From the NCBI RefSeq assembly GCF_900103865.1, contig NZ_FNII01000002.1, positions 248,001-312,000 of the forward strand: a stretch of 64,000 nt of DNA, given 5' to 3'. The first letter of the stretch is position 1. Each line of letters opens with the position of its first letter. This document shows positions 10,214 through 18,895 of this stretch, piece after piece. Made by a program: the position numbers and the translations under genes. A model generated the notes under the pieces. The model had not been told where the DNA came from, did no database searches, and saw only the letters and a program-made list of their open reading frames with translations. This stretch comes from Vreelandella arcis. GTDB lineage: Bacteria; Pseudomonadota; Gammaproteobacteria; Pseudomonadales; Halomonadaceae.

Positions 10214-10759
10214 ATGCAACTTAAACCGTTGGCTCGCTCATTGGCAGTCGCGTTATCTCTTGCAGTTATTGCTGGCTGTTCCAGCACCGGCGGAACTCAA
10301 GATGGGGATTTATCTGGCAGCCAGACTGGCCGTGACGGCACAGGCAGCACGACAGCTGGGGCAGGTACAAGTGGTCAATACGGCAGCGGCACCTCGGGCG
10401 CTGATCGGGGCCAACAAGCTGACTCTCGTATCCCAGATGTCAAAACCATCTACTTTGATTACGATCGCGACACAATTAAGAGCGAATACGAATCCGTCGT
10501 GTTAGCTCATGCGCGCTACCTCCGCTCAAACCCTAACGCCAATGTCGTGTTGCACGGTCATACCGACGAGCGCGGTACCCGCGAATACAACATGGCTCTT
10601 GGCGAGCGTCGTGCCAATGCCGTTGAGCGATTCCTGAACATTCAGGGTGTGTCGCCATCGCAAATGAGTGTGGTGAGCTACGGTGAAGAGCGTCCTGCAG
10701 AGCGTGGTCAAAGTGAAGCAGCGTATTCACAAAACCGCCGCGTTGTGTTCAATTATTGA
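10214..10759 (+). CDS. pal: Peptidoglycan-associated lipoprotein Pal
   Basis: A 181-residue outer-membrane lipoprotein. The signal peptide ends in a lipobox (VIAGC, Cys near residue 21), followed by a Gly/Ser/Thr-rich linker and an OmpA-like peptidoglycan-binding domain. That domain includes VKTIYFDYDRDTIK, VLHGHTDERGTREYNMALG and the two conserved Arg of RRANAVERFL. AAGGAG precedes the ATG at 10214. The frame also opens upstream inside tolB, but the lipoprotein signal fixes this start. Confidence 0.97.
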   Translation: MQLKPLARSLAVALSLAVIAGCSSTGGTQDGDLSGSQTGRDGTGSTTAGAGTSGQYGSGTSGADRGQQADSRIPDVKTIYFDYDRDTIKSEYESVVLAHARYLRSNPNANVVLHGHTDERGTREYNMALGERRANAVERFLNIQGVSPSQMSVVSYGEERPAERGQSEAAYSQNRRVVFNY

Positions 10760-10804
10760 TGACCCGCGGGAGAAATAATTCGCTTTAGTCATTTTGGAGT
10801 CATC

Positions 10805-11593
10805 ATGAATCACAGTCTCAAGCGTTACGTTGAGAGGCTGTGCGGTGCGGGAGCCTTAGCGCTCCCGCTATCCGTATTGCCCTTAGTCAGTGTTGCACAA
10901 CAACCCGTTGTCGAAGACCTATCCGGTTCTGGCAGTGGGTTTTATGAACAAGCGCAAACCCAAAACTCTTCCAGTGGCAGCCTGGTGTTGTTCAACCAGG
11001 TTCAGGAGCACCAGCAAGAAATTCAGCGGCTGCGTGGCGAAATTGAGGAGCTACGCCACCAGATGGAGCAGCTGCGTCGCCAGTCACAGCAGCAGTATCT
11101 CGACATAGAAGACCGCTTGATGAGCAGTCGTCCGAGTCAAATCGAAGAGTCGACCCCCGAGGTTGAGCCGGAAGTGGCCGAAGAAGTGGCGAGCGCACCA
11201 TCCTCTCGCGACGTCAGTGAAGAGGCTCGGGATGCCTATCAAGCTGCCTTTGCCCACGTCCAGGCACGCCGCTTTGATGAAGCCATTGCTGCCTTTGAAG
11301 CCTTTGTCGAAGCGCACCCCGATACTAGCCTAACGGCCAACGGCCATTATTGGCTGGGTGAGCTTTATTCAGCGGAAGGCCAGTTGGATGCTGCTGAACA
11401 ATCATTTACCCGTGTGATTGATAACTACGATGGCAGTAGCAAGGTGCCCGATGCGTTGTATAAGTTAGGCCTAGTCAAAGCCCGTCAAGGCGAAGCGGAG
11501 GCGAGTCGTGCGCTTCTCGAACAAGTACAGGATGATTACCCGCAAAGCAGTGCAGCGGGGCTAGCCGATGATTTCCTTCGCCAAGGCAGTTAA
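10805..11593 (+). CDS. cpoB: Cell division coordinator CpoB (YbgF)
   Basis: A 262-residue periplasmic protein with a signal peptide ending near SVAQQ, an N-terminal trimerising coiled coil (EHQQEIQRLRGEIEELR, about 75-110) and three TPR-like repeats at the C-terminus (AFEAFVEAHPDTSLTANGHYWLGELY and two similar units). CpoB couples Tol-Pal action to PBP1B-dependent septal peptidoglycan synthesis. It is the standard last gene of the tol-pal operon and has a TTGGAG ribosome binding site. Confidence 0.95.
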   Translation: MNHSLKRYVERLCGAGALALPLSVLPLVSVAQQPVVEDLSGSGSGFYEQAQTQNSSSGSLVLFNQVQEHQQEIQRLRGEIEELRHQMEQLRRQSQQQYLDIEDRLMSSRPSQIEESTPEVEPEVAEEVASAPSSRDVSEEARDAYQAAFAHVQARRFDEAIAAFEAFVEAHPDTSLTANGHYWLGELYSAEGQLDAAEQSFTRVIDNYDGSSKVPDALYKLGLVKARQGEAEASRALLEQVQDDYPQSSAAGLADDFLRQGS

Positions 11594-11622
11594 CCAGGGC
11601 GAAGATAAGAGGAGGGTCTGCG

Positions 11623-12387
11623 ATGACATGTAAAATTGATTATCAGCCAGCGCCCGATGTACTCCACGACCGTGTCGTGCTGGTGACGGGCGCTGGTGAC
11701 GGTATTGGTCGGGCCGCGGCGCTTAGCTATGCACGCCATGGCGCGACCGTGATCCTTCTTGGCCGCACCATTTCAAAACTTGAGCAGGTGTACGATGAGA
11801 TTGAGGCCCAAGGTGGCCCTCAACCCGCGATCTTTCCTCTTAATTTTGAGGGGGCGACATTAAAAGACTATCAGGAGATGGCCGACACGCTCGATAAAGA
11901 ATTCGGGCGTCTTGATGGTTTGTTGCATAACGCTGGCTTACTAGGACGTATAACCCCTTTTGAACAGTATGATCCCGCGCTCTGGGAGCGTGTCATGCAG
12001 GTCAATATCAACGGCCCTATTTGGATGACGCAGGCCTTGTTGCCGTTATTGCAGCGTGCCAACGATGCGTCGGTGATTTTTACGTCTTCGAGTGTCGGGC
12101 GCAAAGGGCGGGCTTATTGGGGGGCCTATGCTGTGTCTAAGTTTGCAACGGAAGGCTTCGTAGAAGTGCTGGCTGACGAACTGGATAGTCAACCTAACGT
12201 GCGCGTGAATACGCTCAATCCAGGTGCGACGCGTACGCAAATGCGTCGCACTGCTTATCCTGGCGAAGATCCTGCCCGCTTGCGCACCCCTGACGATATT
12301 ATGCCGACTTATTTATGGCTAATGGGGCCCGACAGCGCGGGCACCCATGGAGAGAAAATCGACGCGCAGCCTCCCAAACAGCCTTAA
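11623..12387 (+). CDS. yciK: YciK-type short-chain dehydrogenase
   Basis: A 254-residue SDR oxidoreductase. The NAD(P) motif VTGAGDGIGRAAAL (about residues 20-33), the structural NAG (LLHNAGLLG), the catalytic Ser in FTSSSVGRKG and the Tyr/Lys pair in YWGAYAVSKFA are all intact. It matches the YciK family, whose substrate is unknown. A GAGGAGGG ribosome binding site precedes the ATG. It converges on mupP; in Pseudomonas the same trio ubiG-mupP-yciK lies side by side. Confidence 0.92.
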   Translation: MTCKIDYQPAPDVLHDRVVLVTGAGDGIGRAAALSYARHGATVILLGRTISKLEQVYDEIEAQGGPQPAIFPLNFEGATLKDYQEMADTLDKEFGRLDGLLHNAGLLGRITPFEQYDPALWERVMQVNINGPIWMTQALLPLLQRANDASVIFTSSSVGRKGRAYWGAYAVSKFATEGFVEVLADELDSQPNVRVNTLNPGATRTQMRRTAYPGEDPARLRTPDDIMPTYLWLMGPDSAGTHGEKIDAQPPKQP

Positions 12388-12402
12388 TATGTAATTAGTT
12401 AC

Positions 12403-13071
12403 TTAAGCGATCTTAGGTAGCGCATCGACCAGCTCGGCACACTGCTGGTACCAGCAGTGTGCCGGCCATTGGTGATAATCATCGCCCTCAGCGATATAAC
12501 CGTAGCCAACAGCCACCGCCGTCATTCCCGCCGCTCTGGCAGCCTGCATATCCCTTAAATGGTCGCCGATATACCAGCATTGCTCAGGTGCGACACCCAG
12601 GCGAGACGCGGCTTCCAGAAGGGGCATGGGGTCGGGCTTTTTGGCGGCTAGGTCATCAGCGCACAAAAGGGCGCCTGGAGTTAGCGACAACGCCTCAAGC
12701 AGCGGTGTGGTATAGCGGCGCGGTTTATTAGTTACAATGCCCCAGGGTTGTTGCTCCAGCTGCCAAGCGTTTAACCACTGATCCAATGGGGGGAACACCC
12801 GGCTATGAACCGCCAGAGACCGTTCATAGGCGTCCAATAAAAACGCGCGCGCCTCTGCTTGATGACTGTCACTCAGATCATACCCCAGCGACAAACTGAC
12901 TAGTGCGTTGCCGCCATTGGACACTTCCCTACGAATCGTCGTGAAGGGCAGCGGTGCCAGCCCGTGGTGCTGGCGTAACGCATTGGTAGCAACGGCTAAA
13001 TCTGGGGCGGTATCCACTAAGGTGCCGTCCAGGTCAAACAGCACGGCGCTTGGCGTTGAGCAGAAAGACAT
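12403..13071 (-). CDS. mupP: HAD-IA phosphatase, probable N-acetylmuramic acid 6-phosphate phosphatase MupP
   Basis: A 222-residue HAD-superfamily phosphatase with motif I AVLFDLDGTLVDTAPDL, motif II Thr in WGIVTNKP, and motif III/IV in KKPDPMPLL and YIGDHLRDMQAA. Automatic annotation usually calls such proteins phosphoglycolate phosphatase. The position directly after ubiG and convergent with yciK is the arrangement of Pseudomonas MupP, which dephosphorylates MurNAc-6-P in the AmgK/MurU peptidoglycan-recycling bypass. The MupP call therefore rests on context plus size; a true Gph activity is the alternative. It begins immediately after the ubiG stop. Confidence 0.82.
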   Translation of the reverse strand: MSFCSTPSAVLFDLDGTLVDTAPDLAVATNALRQHHGLAPLPFTTIRREVSNGGNALVSLSLGYDLSDSHQAEARAFLLDAYERSLAVHSRVFPPLDQWLNAWQLEQQPWGIVTNKPRRYTTPLLEALSLTPGALLCADDLAAKKPDPMPLLEAASRLGVAPEQCWYIGDHLRDMQAARAAGMTAVAVGYGYIAEGDDYHQWPAHCWYQQCAELVDALPKIA

Positions 13072-13815
13072 TTAGGCCTGCACCTTCCGGCAATACATCA
13101 TGTAATTAACCGATACATCGTTTTCGACCAGCCGATAATGGCGTGTGATGGGGTTATAGGTCAGGCCGATCTGTTCGCGAACCTCAAGGCCACTACGGCG
13201 GTTCCAAGCGGCCATTTCAGAAGGCCGAATAAACTTTGCGTAATCATGCGTTCCCCGAGGCAGTAATTTCAGCACGTACTCTGCACCGAGAATGGCAAAG
13301 GCGTAGGATTTGGGTGTTCGGTTAAGGGTGGAGAAAAACACATAGCCGCCCGGGCGCACCAGGGCCGCGCAGGCGCGCACCACTGAAGCGGGATTGGGGA
13401 CGTGCTCCAACATTTCCATGCAGGTCACTACGTCGTACCTGCCCGGCTGTTCGTCAGCCAGGGCTTCGACACTCACATGGCGGTATTCAATCGCCACGCC
13501 TTGCTCTTCGGCATGCAGGCGGGCGACTCCCAAGGGTGCTTCGCCCAAATCAATCCCGGTGACTTCCGCACCCCGGCGTGCCATGGACTCGCTTAAAATA
13601 CCCCCGCCACAGCCCACATCAAGAACCTTCTTACCCGCTAAACCGGCTCTTGCGTCAATAAAGTCAAGGCGCAATGGGTTGATGTCATGCAGCGGCTTGA
13701 ACTCACTCTGCGGATCCCACCAACGGCTGGCAAGTACTTCAAATTTCGCGACTTCGGCATTATCAACATTGCCTTGGTATTGGTGAGCAGTGCTATCCTG
13801 AGGTGTCACTGACAT
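13072..13815 (-). CDS. ubiG: Ubiquinone O-methyltransferase UbiG
   Basis: A 247-residue class I SAM-dependent methyltransferase. Motif I is [20 protein letters not shown], followed by EVTGIDLGE. The N-terminal [20 protein letters not shown] and the downstream [21 protein letters not shown] are characteristic of UbiG, which performs both O-methylation steps of ubiquinone synthesis at the membrane. Its stop lies directly against the mupP start, so the two are cotranscribed. It diverges from galU across 146 bases. Confidence 0.97.
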   Translation of the reverse strand: MSVTPQDSTAHQYQGNVDNAEVAKFEVLASRWWDPQSEFKPLHDINPLRLDFIDARAGLAGKKVLDVGCGGGILSESMARRGAEVTGIDLGEAPLGVARLHAEEQGVAIEYRHVSVEALADEQPGRYDVVTCMEMLEHVPNPASVVRACAALVRPGGYVFFSTLNRTPKSYAFAILGAEYVLKLLPRGTHDYAKFIRPSEMAAWNRRSGLEVREQIGLTYNPITRHYRLVENDVSVNYMMYCRKVQA

Positions 13816-13961
13816 GTTTTGACTCCATCAACTGTGAGCAAACACGGTTTATACCGCGGCTCGATGCTTGCAGTGTAACGGCGAACTGGTAACCAACCGC
13901 GCGTTCAGTATGATAGTCATTCTAACCACTCCTGAGCCGGAACGCATGAAAAGGACCTCTT

Positions 13962-14852
13962 ATGATTCGTAAGGCCGTACTCCCTGTGGCGGGATTTGGC
14001 ACCCGCTGTTTGCCTGCTTCAAAAGCGATCTCCAAGGAAATGATCACCATTGTTGATCGGCCGGTGATTCAGTATGTGGTGGAAGAAGCCATTGCCGCGG
14101 GTATTAGGGATATCGTCTTTGTCACTAGCAGCAACAAAGGGGCTATCGAAAACCACTTCGATAGCCATGCAGAGTTAGAAGCGAGTCTCGAAGCAAAAGG
14201 CAAGCACGATCTGTTAGCGTCGTTGAGAGCCATGGTGCCTGACGACGTTAATATCATCAGTATTCGGCAAGGCCAGCCATTGGGATTGGGCCATGCCGTG
14301 CTTTGCGCCCAGCCTATCATCGGCGACGATGAACCCTTTGCCGTGCTATTGCCGGATGTATTAGTGGATAATAGCAACACACCGCGCAGTGATCTGGCCG
14401 GTATGCTCGAGGCTTACGATCAACATTCAACGGCCCAACTGATGGTTGAAGAAGTTGACTGGGATCAGGTCGAAAAATACGGCATCGTCGCCCCCGCAGG
14501 CGATGCCCCGGCACCGGCAAGCTCTGCCGACCTGGTCGGCATGGTAGAGAAACCCCCGCGGAATCAAGCGCCTTCCAACTTGGCCGTGATTGGCCGCTAT
14601 GCATTGCCTGGGGCGATATTCCCTATTTTAGAGAAAACGCCTCCCGGAGCGGGCGGCGAAATCCAGCTAACCGACGCCATAGAAACTCTCCGCGAGCAGC
14701 AGGGCGTTCAGGCCTACCGTATGCGCGGCACGACTTACGATTGCGGGCAGCCCCTGGGGTATCTCGAGGCCACGTTGGCTTATGCTCGTCGGCATCCCGA
14801 GTTGGGTAATGATTTCAAAGCGCTGCTTGAGCGCTATCACCAGGGAGCGTGA
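13962..14852 (+). CDS. galU: UTP--glucose-1-phosphate uridylyltransferase
   Basis: A 296-residue nucleotidyltransferase that makes UDP-glucose from UTP and glucose-1-phosphate. The N-terminal RKAVLPVAGFGTRCLPASKAI is the nucleotide-binding signature (usually GFGTRFLPATK, so two conservative changes), followed by KEMITIVDRPVIQYVVEEA. The UDP-sugar contact region VGMVEKPPRNQAPSNLAVIGRY is intact. Length and organisation are normal. It is followed after 3 bases by the nucleotide-sugar dehydrogenase homologue, so the two form a transcription unit. Confidence 0.97.
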   Translation: MIRKAVLPVAGFGTRCLPASKAISKEMITIVDRPVIQYVVEEAIAAGIRDIVFVTSSNKGAIENHFDSHAELEASLEAKGKHDLLASLRAMVPDDVNIISIRQGQPLGLGHAVLCAQPIIGDDEPFAVLLPDVLVDNSNTPRSDLAGMLEAYDQHSTAQLMVEEVDWDQVEKYGIVAPAGDAPAPASSADLVGMVEKPPRNQAPSNLAVIGRYALPGAIFPILEKTPPGAGGEIQLTDAIETLREQQGVQAYRMRGTTYDCGQPLGYLEATLAYARRHPELGNDFKALLERYHQGA

Positions 14853-14855
14853 TCA

Positions 14856-16151
14856 ATGCGGGTGCTTCTCTACGGCAGTGAATTAAGCACCGCGACGGCT
14901 GCCGCGGCGTTGTCCTCGGTAGGGCACTGTGTTGAATGGCTTCCCCACGAAGACACGCCGTGGTCCACCCTGGTCAACGAGGATTGGCTACGTCGAGAGC
15001 CGCAACTCCTTGAGCAGATCCACGACGCTCAAAACGGCGGGGCGCTGCAACTACTTAGCGAGATCAACGCTGACCGGGTTGTTGATGTCGTTTGGTTAGC
15101 GCTCTCACCGGCTCAGCGTGATTCAGCCGCCGCGCTGCTCAGCCATCCTTCTCTCGCTCACGGCGAGGCCGGCGTTGTGCTGGTCAATAACTCGACCTTC
15201 CCGGTAGGCGAAACAGAGCGTTTACACCGTATAATGGGCGCGCAGCACACAAGCGTTGCCTTGCCCGATACGTTAGAAGAGGGTCGTGCCTGGGCATCTT
15301 TCACACGTCCGTCGCGATGGCTGTTAGGTTGCGACGACCCACTCGCAGAAAAACAAATCAGGGAGCTATTGCGCGCCTTTAACCGACGCCGCGATGCGTT
15401 TCAGGTAATGCCTCAGCGTGCCGCCGAGCTAACCAAATTGGCGGTTAACGGGATGTTGGCCACCCGCATTAGCTATATGAATGAAATTGCCGGTTTAGCC
15501 GATACTCTGGGGGTTGATGTGGAGCATGTACGCCAGGGTATGGGGGCTGATTCGCGCATTGGCTATGAATACCTGTATCCCGGCTGTGGTTTTGGCGGGC
15601 CGAGTTTCTCCCGAGACTTAATGCGCCTGGCAGACGTGCAAGTTGCCAGCGGGCGCCAATCGGCCTTGTTGGAGCATGTGCTTGATATCAATGAACAAAA
15701 GAAAGAGACGTTGTTCCGCAAGCTCTGGTCTTATTACAGCGGGATGCTGGAAGGCAAAACGATTGCCGTTTGGGGGGCTGCCTTCAAACCCGGCACCGCC
15801 CGCATTGACCACGCGCCGGTACTGACGCTATTAAACGCACTTTGGGCGCAGGGCGCTCACGTTCAGCTACATGATCCAGCGGCAACGCCCGCGTTAAGAG
15901 CGGCTGTAGGCCCAAGGAATGATTTGGTGACCTTTGTCGATAGTCCGTACGATGCGTGTGAGAATGCAAATGCGCTTATGTTGGTGACTGAGTGGAAAAT
16001 GTATTGGAACCCTGATTGGCAGCGTTTGGCTGGGCAACTTACTGATAAACTTGTGCTGGATGGCCGAAACATTTACGACCCTGATTTCGTTGCCAGCTGT
16101 GGGTTACAGTATCGAGGAATAGGTCGGCGCGCCGATCCAACGCCGTTGTGA
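14856..16151 (+). CDS. UDP-glucose dehydrogenase homologue with degenerate active site
   Basis: A 431-residue protein with the overall order of UDP-glucose 6-dehydrogenases: NAD domain, central helix, UDP-binding C-terminal domain (KTIAVWGAAFKPGTARIDHA). Lys194 and Asn198 of the sugar-binding segment are kept. However, the N-terminal dinucleotide motif is lost (MRVLLYGSELSTATAA in place of GxGxxG), and the catalytic motif GFGGSCFPKD reads GFGGPSFSRD, with Ser250 where the nucleophilic Cys belongs. A Cys sits nearby at 244 (YPGCGFGG). Either it is a pseudoenzyme or its chemistry has changed. It follows galU, the enzyme that makes UDP-glucose. Confidence 0.85.
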   Translation: MRVLLYGSELSTATAAAALSSVGHCVEWLPHEDTPWSTLVNEDWLRREPQLLEQIHDAQNGGALQLLSEINADRVVDVVWLALSPAQRDSAAALLSHPSLAHGEAGVVLVNNSTFPVGETERLHRIMGAQHTSVALPDTLEEGRAWASFTRPSRWLLGCDDPLAEKQIRELLRAFNRRRDAFQVMPQRAAELTKLAVNGMLATRISYMNEIAGLADTLGVDVEHVRQGMGADSRIGYEYLYPGCGFGGPSFSRDLMRLADVQVASGRQSALLEHVLDINEQKKETLFRKLWSYYSGMLEGKTIAVWGAAFKPGTARIDHAPVLTLLNALWAQGAHVQLHDPAATPALRAAVGPRNDLVTFVDSPYDACENANALMLVTEWKMYWNPDWQRLAGQLTDKLVLDGRNIYDPDFVASCGLQYRGIGRRADPTPL

Positions 16152-16160
16152 GGAAATTGA

Positions 16161-16976
16161 ATGTCCGATAAAGCCCCGACGTCACGCATTGTGCCCGATG
16201 CCGATCAGAGTATCGCATCACAGCATGTCCGGCACCGTAAGGGTCCTTCGCTATGGCCGCTTTGGCTTTGTATCCTATTACTGATTGCTTTGCTCGCAGC
16301 GGCCGCCGCAGGTCTTTACTGGGAGCGCGAGCGGCTGCTGGGCGAGTTGCAGCGGGTTAGTGGTGAAGTGTCGAATATGCATGCCCGACTGGACTCGGGT
16401 GACAATGATGTACAAGATACGTTAACCTTTGTCCAAGCTCAGTTGGCAACGTTGTTTCAAGAGCAAGAGCAATTAGCCGTTGCGCTGACCGATACGCGCA
16501 ACGAGCTTTACGACATGCTCACTGAGAATGAAGACAATGTCGCCAGTGACACTATCAACCCGTTGCTTGAGCGTTTGGAGCAGCAACGTGAGCGTGCGGC
16601 TCTTCGCGACAGTCAGCTTGCCGCTATCAACGCATCGCTTGATGCGCTGGAGCAAGCCGGTACTTCAGGGCGAACCTCGTTGGCTGAAGAAATAGCCCAT
16701 GTTGAAGCCCAAAACCGTGAACAATTGGCGGCATTGGAAAGCTCAGTGACCGCTTTGGCGAATGATATTGACGAGCGCTTTGAAACACGCGAGGCCGAAC
16801 AGCAAGCGCGATGGTCGAGTTTCGAAGAATCGATAAGTGCGCTCGAAAATACCAGCGAAGGAAATGAAACACTCGAGACCGAGTTGTCACAACGTATCAA
16901 TGAGCTTGAAAGCGATGTCCGCCAAGTTCGTCAAGCACAGCTAGCGTTTAGTGCTCAGCTTGAAATGTTGCGTTGA
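16161..16976 (+). CDS. Coiled-coil inner-membrane protein of unknown function
   Basis: A 271-residue protein with a polar basic start (about 30 residues), one hydrophobic helix (LWPLWLCILLLIALLAAAAAGLYW, about 31-54), and then a long, acidic, Glu/Gln/Leu-rich region that should be almost wholly coiled coil (about 55-270). I do not recognise a catalytic domain. The topology suggests an N-in anchor with a periplasmic rod. GAGGAAATTGA precedes the ATG. It lies between the galU pair and tamA. Confidence 0.8.
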   Translation: MSDKAPTSRIVPDADQSIASQHVRHRKGPSLWPLWLCILLLIALLAAAAAGLYWERERLLGELQRVSGEVSNMHARLDSGDNDVQDTLTFVQAQLATLFQEQEQLAVALTDTRNELYDMLTENEDNVASDTINPLLERLEQQRERAALRDSQLAAINASLDALEQAGTSGRTSLAEEIAHVEAQNREQLAALESSVTALANDIDERFETREAEQQARWSSFEESISALENTSEGNETLETELSQRINELESDVRQVRQAQLAFSAQLEMLR

Positions 16977-17029
16977 TCTATACCAGTGGCTGAAAGGCAA
17001 TACGCCGATGATTAGGTTAGGAAAAATGT

Positions 17030-18886
17030 ATGGGACGACAACGGCTATGGCCTTCAGCATCGGTAATCGCCCAATTGATGGTCTTGCCGCTATGGACAGT
17101 TGCGCCTGCGGTTTGGGCGCTGAATGCCGACCTTGAAGGGGTAGATGATGAGGTAGCGGTCAACATTCGTGCTTACTTGCAGAATATTCAGGAAGACGAG
17201 TACACCGAAAGCCGTCTGCGCGGTGAGATACGTCAACGTACCCAAGAAGCCATGCGCGTGTACGGGTACTACGAGCCCGATATTTCGATCGATCTGCCTA
17301 ACGAAAATACCGCTCGTCTGACCATCGATCCCGGCCCCCAGGTAATCATTGAAACGCTGGATATCAATGTGCGCGGTGAAGCCGCAGACGATGAACCGTT
17401 TCAGGAGGCACGGGAACGGTTCCCTCTGGAAGTTGGCGATACCCTACGACATGCGCCCTGGGATAGGTTACGTGGTGAATTTTCCGGTTTAGCCATCGAG
17501 CGTGGCTACTTTGATTGGGGGTTCAGCGACCGTCGTATGGAGGTGCGTCCCTACTTACAAAGCGCTCGTCTTTACATGGACTTTGACAGTGGCCCTCGTT
17601 ATCAATTTGGCGAAACGAAGATTACCGGGAGCCATATTCAACTCGATCGTCTTCAAAGAATGCGCCCTTTTAGAGTAGGCGAGCCTTATTTGGCTGAATC
17701 CTTAGCGCGTTATAATCAACGGCTGGCCGAAACAGACTGGTTCAGCTCTGTTTCCGTTACCCCTCGACTAAAAACCGCTCAGGAACTCACGCTTTCGCCG
17801 GTGGGCGGTGGCGACCCTTGGTGGGTATCGGCAACCGAATCTCAGCCCGAACGCCCCAAAATTAGCAGTGCGGCACTATCCAGCGTATTAAGTGTTCGTC
17901 CATCAGATGACACCTTGCTGCCCATTGATGTCAGCGTTGAGCCAGCCAATCGTCACCAGTTTGAAGTCGGCATAGGCTTCGCCACGGACGTAGGGCCGCG
18001 TTTACGTTTTGGTTGGGATCAGCCCTGGATCAACCGTTATGGCCATAGCCTGAATCATGATCTTTACCTGTCAGCGCCGGAGCAGCGTTTTACCGGCCTT
18101 TACGATGTTCCCCTGGAAGACCCGCTACGCGACAGCTATCGCCTACAGTATGGTGTTCGTAATGTTGACGACAGCGATACCGACTCGTTGGAAGGCACCG
18201 TGGAAATCGCCAGGCGGTGGGAGTTTGATAATGACTGGGTTCAGTCGCTGTACTTTCGAACCACTTATGAAGACTTCATCCAAGGCGGTGAGGCCGATCA
18301 AGTGTGGCTATTTTATCCCGGCATTCAATGGTCACGGACACGGACACGACCTCAACGTTTCCCATTATGGGGCGACCGCCAGCAGTTTTCTGTAGAGTAC
18401 TCCGACCCCGCTTGGGGATCGGATGCGCAATTTTTACGCATCACCGGCGATACCGAGTGGATTCGCACTTACGGCGATGATAATCGTTTTTCCGCTCGGG
18501 TCAGTGTCGGGGCAATTGAAACCAATGATTTCGCTAAGATCCCCCCGTCGCTGAGGTTCTTTGCCGGCGGCGACAGCAGCGTTCGCGGTTATTCCTATGA
18601 GGGCCTCTCTCCACGAAACGAGCAAGGCAAACTGCGCGGCGGACAGCAAAAACTCACCTCTAGCATTGAGTACCAGCGTCGCGTCACCGGCGACTGGTGG
18701 GGGGCTACCTTTGTTGATGCAGGGGATGCCTTTGACAACTGGGGTCCCAGCGACCTGAAAAAAAGCGCCGGCATTGGGGTGAGGTGGATATCCCCCGTCG
18801 GCCCTATCCGCTTCGATATTGCCCACCCCTTTGACGATGACGACGACAACTGGCGTCTGCATTTTTCGATTGGACCAGAATTCTAG
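17030..18886 (+). CDS. tamA: Translocation and assembly module outer-membrane protein TamA
   Basis: A 618-residue Omp85-family protein. A signal-like N-terminus (about 1-30) is followed by POTRA domains (about 30-270) and a C-terminal 16-strand barrel. The barrel contains the Omp85 lid-lock signature region FFAGGDSSVRGYSYEGLSP near residue 510 and ends in an aromatic-Gly-Pro-Glu-Phe C-terminus (FSIGPEF) suited to the BAM pathway. TamA works with TamB in outer-membrane protein insertion and envelope lipid transport. TTAGGA precedes the start at 17030. Confidence 0.95.
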   Translation: MGRQRLWPSASVIAQLMVLPLWTVAPAVWALNADLEGVDDEVAVNIRAYLQNIQEDEYTESRLRGEIRQRTQEAMRVYGYYEPDISIDLPNENTARLTIDPGPQVIIETLDINVRGEAADDEPFQEARERFPLEVGDTLRHAPWDRLRGEFSGLAIERGYFDWGFSDRRMEVRPYLQSARLYMDFDSGPRYQFGETKITGSHIQLDRLQRMRPFRVGEPYLAESLARYNQRLAETDWFSSVSVTPRLKTAQELTLSPVGGGDPWWVSATESQPERPKISSAALSSVLSVRPSDDTLLPIDVSVEPANRHQFEVGIGFATDVGPRLRFGWDQPWINRYGHSLNHDLYLSAPEQRFTGLYDVPLEDPLRDSYRLQYGVRNVDDSDTDSLEGTVEIARRWEFDNDWVQSLYFRTTYEDFIQGGEADQVWLFYPGIQWSRTRTRPQRFPLWGDRQQFSVEYSDPAWGSDAQFLRITGDTEWIRTYGDDNRFSARVSVGAIETNDFAKIPPSLRFFAGGDSSVRGYSYEGLSPRNEQGKLRGGQQKLTSSIEYQRRVTGDWWGATFVDAGDAFDNWGPSDLKKSAGIGVRWISPVGPIRFDIAHPFDDDDDNWRLHFSIGPEF

Positions 18887-18895
18887 GAGAGCGAT

